Assembly: GCF_002994745.2 (NCBI RefSeq)
Contig: NC_037091.1
Coordinates: forward strand, 6,906,001-6,970,000
Reading direction: 5' to 3'
Source of the DNA: Rosa chinensis
Taxonomy: Eukaryota > Streptophyta > Magnoliopsida > Rosales > Rosaceae
DNA length: 64,000 bases
A model generated the notes under the pieces. That model had not been told where the DNA came from. It was given only the letters and a program-made list of their open reading frames with translations, and searched no databases. A program made the position numbers and the translations under genes. Shown here in pieces: positions 59,902 to 64,000 of the stretch (position 1 is its first letter; the number at the start of each line of letters is the position of its first letter).

Positions 59902-59906
<5 letters not shown>
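58346..59906. other. Unassigned repeat-like DNA
   Basis: No gene recognised. Frames at 59545-60063 and its antisense run into the TA repeat and are shadows. A G-run is at 59861-59872. Confidence 0.45.
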
Positions 59907-59974
<68 letters not shown>

Positions 59975-60340
59975 TCCTATCCAGAGCGAGGTTAGGGTTT
60001 AGGGTCACTTTTCGGTCGCATATCCACATCTCAACCGTTCAGTTTTTAGGTACTAATGAATAGATCATCTCTGCAAAATTTCAGCCAAATTGATGGTCTT
60101 TAAGGTATCTAACTCACTTAAACCAATGGACAGACTGAATCTGTCCAACCTGAACCGTACTAGCTTTAAGGCAGTTATCAATGTCTTAACGACCATCAAT
60201 TTGGCTGAAATTTTGTAGAGATGATTTATACATTAGTACCTAGAAACTAAACTGTTGAGATGTGGATATGCGACCAAAAAGTGACCCTAAACTCTAACAT
60301 CGCTCTGAAATTTCAAAGCGATGCCTCGCTCTGGATAGGA

Positions 60341-60395
<55 letters not shown>
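59907..60395. repeat. TA microsatellite split by a MITE
   Basis: TA runs at 59907-59970 and about 60345-60394 flank the foldback element. Confidence 0.85.
59971..60344. mobile_element. Foldback MITE with long inverted repeats
   Basis: 374 bp. The outer 21 bp are perfect inverted repeats (CAGATCCTATCCAGAGCGAG and its complement). Homology extends with mismatches about 150 bp inward on each side (GGTCGCATATCCACATCTCA; ATTTCAGCCAAATTGATGGT), leaving a short loop of about 75 bp. A transcript would fold into a near-complete hairpin. Superfamily is uncertain; Mutator-like foldback MITEs look like this. The target duplication is hidden in TA repeats. Confidence 0.85.
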
Positions 60396-60397
<2 letters not shown>

Positions 60398-60655
60398 AGT
60401 ACCATGAACAATAATTTCACATTTTAAGCCATACTTTCGCATACGAACTCCGATTTTTACGTATCACATATGCACGCGCTCGGTTTAACGTTCTCTACAA
60501 CTTTCATGAAAAACATTTTCTCAAATTTTGATCCGAACAAAAAGTCAACTTTTAGGGCTCTCTAAAATGTCAAAATGGACCCAAAAATTAAATGTAATTG
60601 TCGTTTACCCATCGAAAGACTCGTAAACTGGTAAATTTAGGTTCGGGACGTTATA

Positions 60656-61531
60656 CTAACTGTATTCCTTGCAAGTCCCACTTAAGTGCATTTTTCTTTT
60701 GGACTGAGGGGCAAGGCATATATCTCGTGGAAAAAGAGTATAGTTCTCAGATGATAAAAGCATAAGAATCATTCCTGTAACGTTAAATGCAAAAGCATGC
60801 AAAAAGGAAAGAAGCTGATGCTGTCTCACGTTAAATGCAAAAGCAAAAAGGAAGAAGCTGATGCTGTCTCAATTATAGAATTAAAGAATTGTTCAATTCA
60901 ATCAAATAGAAAAGATAAGATTCCATATCATACAACATGATCCGATATGGACGAGGACGTATCTGAAAGCCCAACAAATTAATAAAGAAAACCTCTCTCA
61001 ATTTTCTGTGCTCTATTGCTGCAAATTCTCCATATAGATTCTCTTGGTATTTTGAGTTTTGAGTGCAGGTGAGTGGATATCAGCAAAGTACAGTTGAAAG
61101 GGTATTTCAAATCGGAAGAGATTGCAGCTTGTGTGAAAAAATAACACATATAGCGGTGAGTCAATTTCAACTCCAAACATCAATAAGGAATTCATCCGAT
61201 CAAAATGAAAATTGAATTAAAGAAGATTAGGATAAACTTGCATGATACTCAGGCGGACCATTTTTGTGTGCGCGCGCCTGTGAAATTCAAGAACCTGCTA
61301 AGCGTAGTAACTTCGACAATTTACTGGTTCTCTGTTTGGCTGATTGCAGTTTTATATGAATATCAGGGTTGAGGTCGGATCCTGTGAACAACTTCCAGGG
61401 AGAGAATAAGCCTCAGTTAAAGAGTTAGTAAGCTCTACGCCCTTGTTTCACTAAACAATGAATGCTTCTCCTATTTTTTATATGCATACATGCCGGAAAT
61501 TATTTCAGAGTAAACTGCATAATATTTTTTT
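60656..61531 (+). promoter_or_regulatory. Likely 5' region of the CNL gene
   Basis: Upstream of the Mutator-like insertion and the CNL start. TGCTCTATTGCTGCAAATTC...GAGTGCAG|GTGAGTGG (donor near 61069) could be a 5' UTR exon, with an intron that now holds the element. A direct repeat of ACGTTAAATGCAAAAGCA occurs near 60780 and 60829. Tentative. Confidence 0.25.
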
Positions 61532-62513
61532 GGATTAAATACTGCTTACTCCCTATACTTATAGGGTTTCGTCGTTTCAGTCCCTGACATTCGAATTTCA
61601 CCTAAAAACTCCTTGAACTCTCAATTTCCTCCCAATTAGTCCCTGCCGTCAACCTCCGTCCAAATTATCAGTTACATTGCTGATGTGGCATTCTTTTTAT
61701 GCAAAAATGTCTATTATACCCTCACCTACTATTTTTTTAATATTTATTTATTTTCTTTTCTCTTTTTTTTTCTTGTTCTATTTTTCTTCCATCTCTCTCC
61801 TCTATTTATCTTCATCTTCTTCTTCCAAAAACAAACCTAGCTCTCTCTCCATTTCCAGACCTTCGACAACACCAACGTCAGGTTAAAGATTTGAATTCAA
61901 CCCATTTGAATTCAATATCAGGCTAAAGATTTCAATCAACCCAAACAAACTAAAACTCAAAATTGACGAAACAAACAAGCAACATGGCTTCTCGGCAACA
62001 ACAGAAGCTAGATACAGAGCAATTGCAAGAGGCTACCATTTAATCACAAATTCAAAAGCTGAATTCAATCACAAATTTGAACATCAATACCATTTACCAT
62101 CCTAAACCCAAATTAGCGTCAAGGTTAGATTATCATAAAACTCAGATCGGACTGTAATTGGTATTTTTGCAGAAGCACTCGAAGATCCCAATCCAAAAGA
62201 ACCAGAATTGAAACCTTAAATCCCCAAATCAACCACAAAAGAATCAAACTTTGGGAATCAGCAATTATTTAGATCAAGAAATGCAACTCGAAAAAGAAGA
62301 AGAAAGACTTGCCAAGTTGTCGAGATTAGAGGAGTCTCCGGTTGGGGAAGTGAAGATGAAAGTGATGGAGAAGAAGAAGAAGAAGAAGATGGAAGTGAAC
62401 ATGACTGACCATCAATTCAACCTCCACACTATTACTGCCCAAAACCGAAAATTCATCATGTAAAGGAATCCAATTCAACCAACAGATATAGCAATGAGAG
62501 AAAGCAATAATAC

Positions 62514-62921
62514 CTTTCATATTGGGGCTACTACTAGCTCCAAACCCAGTTAACAAATCATCGAAAGCCGCCGGCACACCCTTGCGAGAGCTTTTCGACG
62601 ACGCCGTCTCAGCCTTGTCATCAAACCCACTTACCCGCCGCGGCGGCGACGCCACTGTCGAGAAGAAAATATCGTTTGCAGTGGAGCTCTTCAGCCCCGC
62701 TCCGCCAGGCCAGAATCGGCCACCTTGGAGGAGGAATCAGTGGGCCCACCACCACCGTACACGGAATCCAAGTTCAAAGCTTCGAAATTGATGGAGAACC
62801 TGGCCGAGCCGTCGAAGATCTTCTCAAAGTCTTGGGCTTTTAGGGCTTCAAAGATCTGGTCGTGATCGTCGGAGAAGGACTCGTCAAAGGAATTTGAGGT
62901 GCGAGTTGATCTGGAGGAGGG
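62514..62921 (-). pseudogene. Captured auxilin-like gene fragment
   Basis: Reads SNSFDESFSDDHDQIFEALK then INFEALNLDSVYGGGGP. It changes frame near LAERG, then VASPPRRVSGFDDKAETASS and KGVPAAFDDLLTGFGASSSP, ending at a donor (AAAG|GTATTATT, GT at 62512-62513). FDDL-GFG and SVYGG words are typical of the N-terminal region of plant auxilin-like J-domain proteins that act in clathrin uncoating. The J domain is absent. Same strand as the exonuclease piece, but out of frame with it. Confidence 0.6.
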
Positions 62922-63162
62922 TCCAATCGAGCAGGAAGACGACGACGACCCAGTCGCCGGTGAGTTCAGGGCTTAGTTGGCAGGCAAGTTGGAGGAGAGG
63001 GACGTTTGGGTAAGTGGGGTGGTGGGAGCGGAGGAGATTCCACTCGGCGTCGAGGGCAATGATGGCGGACCAAATCAAGGAGGTGGTTAGGTGAGTGAAC
63101 TCGGAAGAATCGATAGAGGAGACGAAGAGGGTTTTCAAGGGCATTGGGTCATGCGGATCCAT
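62922..63162 (-). pseudogene. Captured 3'-5' exonuclease N-terminal fragment
   Basis: ATG at 63162-63160 opens MDPHDPMPLKTLFVSSIDSS, then EFTHLTTSLIWSAIIALDAE and PNVPLLQLACQ, to VVFLLDW. It resembles plant DnaQ-like 3'-5' exonuclease domain proteins (At5g24340 type), in which DAEW is the Exo I motif with the metal-binding Asp and Glu. Only the N-terminal part is present. It then joins out of frame to the auxilin-like piece. Identification is from remembered family pattern. Confidence 0.6.
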
Positions 63163-63728
63163 GGAAGAAGAAGAGGTCAAAAGGAAAAAGAACAAAAAGA
63201 AAAGAGAGAAAGATATAAAAAAATTAAAAGAAAAAAATTAATTGAGGGTAAAATAGACATTTCAGCATAAACTAGATGCCACGTCAACAATTTAACGGTC
63301 AATTTGGACGGAGCTTGACGGCAGGGACGAAATGGGAGGAAATTGAGAGTTCAGGGACTTTTTAGGTTAAATTCAAAGGTCAGGGACTGAAACGATGAAA
63401 CCTTAAAAGTATAGGGAGTAAACGGTAATTAACTCTATTTTTTTTATATATAAAGCATTAGAATTAGTTGAGGTAGTGCTCTAGATGGCTAGCTTGATGC
63501 ATATACATATATGCATGGAAACTTAGACAACATCTGTCCATTTCATTATTGGTTCCGATTGTCTCTGAATTACTGTGTGTTTGGAAAATTATTATTTTTG
63601 AGGGAAGTTGTCAGCATCATCCGGTTGCCCTTTCATTGGACTGATTTTGATTTTGGCTGATAATTTGAAAAAACTTACTGCAATTTCAGAGAAGAAATAC
63701 ATACAAAGACTAGGCGCACATAATCGCG

Positions 63729-64000
63729 ATGTCGTTAGTAGTGGAGGCTATGGTCAAGACTCTAACGGAGCATGTGTTCACAGCTCTAATGAACCAGGCT
63801 GAATTTGCACTTGACTTCAGCGGCCAGTTTGAGCAGTTGAAGACAGGGCTTGATCTCACCAAGGCCTTACTTGCAGACACGGAGAGTCTCAACCACAAGA
63901 ACAACATTGTCAAGGCAGCATTATTTGAGCTGAGAGAAGTCATCTACAAAGCCGACGATGTACTCACTGATTGCTTGGTTAGAGACGAATACAGAAAGGA
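63729..64000 (+). CDS. CC-NBS-LRR resistance protein, N-terminal part (runs off right edge)
   Basis: ATG at 63729-63731 (MSLVVEAMVKTLTEHVFTAL) begins an Rx-type coiled-coil domain: LKTGLDLTKALLADTESLNH, then ALFELREVIYKADDVLTDCL, where YKADDVLTD is the EDVID-like motif that contacts the NB-ARC domain. Open to the window edge at residue 90, no stops. CNL proteins are intracellular immune receptors. The chosen ATG is the first that gives the standard CNL start, and no in-frame upstream extension is needed. NB-ARC and LRR parts lie outside the window. Confidence 0.88.
   Translation, partial: MSLVVEAMVKTLTEHVFTALMNQAEFALDFSGQFEQLKTGLDLTKALLADTESLNHKNNIVKAALFELREVIYKADDVLTDCLVRDEYRK

Larger units (their letters stand above)
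56376..60655. mobile_element. Possible large LTR-like block with nested elements
   Basis: Begins TGACAGGACCCGCCCCGGA and ends TTCGGGACGTTATA, motifs I associate with ends of large plant LTRs. It contains no pol motifs. The hAT at 57180-58216 and the MITE at 59971-60344 are nested inside. Without a second LTR, a primer-binding site or a clear target duplication, this is tentative; a solo LTR is one reading. Confidence 0.3.
61532..63435. mobile_element. Mutator-like element carrying two gene fragments (Pack-MULE type)
   Basis: Terminal inverted repeats of roughly 140 bp include CTTACTCCCTATACTTATAG and TTTCGTCGTTTCAGTCCCTG on the left and their mismatched complements on the right. The 9-bp target duplication TATTTTTTT lies at 61523-61531 and 63436-63444; 9 bp is the Mutator length, though the sequence is low-complexity. 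No transposase. The interior holds pieces of two host genes on the minus strand (62514-62921 and 62922-63162). The right end lies 293 bp before the CNL start codon. Confidence 0.88.

Noticed and set aside
59545..60063. 172-codon ORF with an Ile-Tyr repeat tail
   Set aside because: The tail is translation of the TA microsatellite, and both strands give similar frames there; the upstream part matches no family.

Overview
The window is nuclear DNA of a flowering plant, very probably a eudicot. It is AT-rich and has long intron-split genes with GT-AG borders. Its gene families are plant ones: a RAD5/HLTF-type SNF2 ATPase, a malectin-LRR receptor kinase and a CC-NBS-LRR resistance gene. It is also dense in plant transposon classes. 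A Rosaceae-like genome is possible but cannot be shown from sequence alone. I found no bacterial-type operon, CRISPR array, rRNA or tRNA gene, and no viral gene.

Left part (1-22.3 kb): two tandem minus-strand copies of a RAD5-like gene (HIRAN, SNF2 ATPase, RING, helicase C). Both are decayed, with different defects. Copy 1 (about 0.9-14.8 kb) carries a hAT-like element, a full-length LINE with a 17-bp target duplication, and a cluster of TRIM retroelements. Exon 1 of copy 1 is inverted. The target-site duplications of the flanking TRIM clusters pair up only if the inversion is undone, so recombination between inverted TRIMs probably flipped it. Copy 2 (16.8-22.2 kb) has its exons in order but carries stops, frameshifts and an altered DEAH box.

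Middle (22.3-38.9 kb): a head-to-tail series of Helitron-like elements. Three 3' ends share one layout (CCYGC stem, 8-nt loop, GCGGG, 9 nt, CTAG). They hold pieces of host genes (DUF538 exon, RBM39/CC1-like exon, NECAP-like fragment), a hAT element with an intact 119-codon ORF, and a 90-bp-period minisatellite bounded by inverted repeats and split by another hAT element. From 38.9 to 42.4 kb I recognise no gene.

Right part (42.4-64 kb): a minus-strand LRR-malectin receptor kinase of about two dozen exons appears complete, but its kinase has HSD for HRD and a changed first glycine of the P-loop. It has a hAT element in an intron and another upstream of its start. Next come minisatellites, a TIR element, a possible LTR-like block holding a hAT element with a kinase-derived fragment, and a foldback MITE in a TA repeat. 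A Mutator-like element (9-bp TSD) follows, carrying fused fragments of a 3'-5' exonuclease gene and an auxilin-like gene. The window ends inside the first exon of a plus-strand CNL resistance gene.

Overall, probably two working genes (the receptor kinase and the CNL) sit among remnants. The main theme is transposons reshaping genes: inversion through TRIMs, capture by Helitrons, hATs and a Mutator-like element, and insertion into introns.
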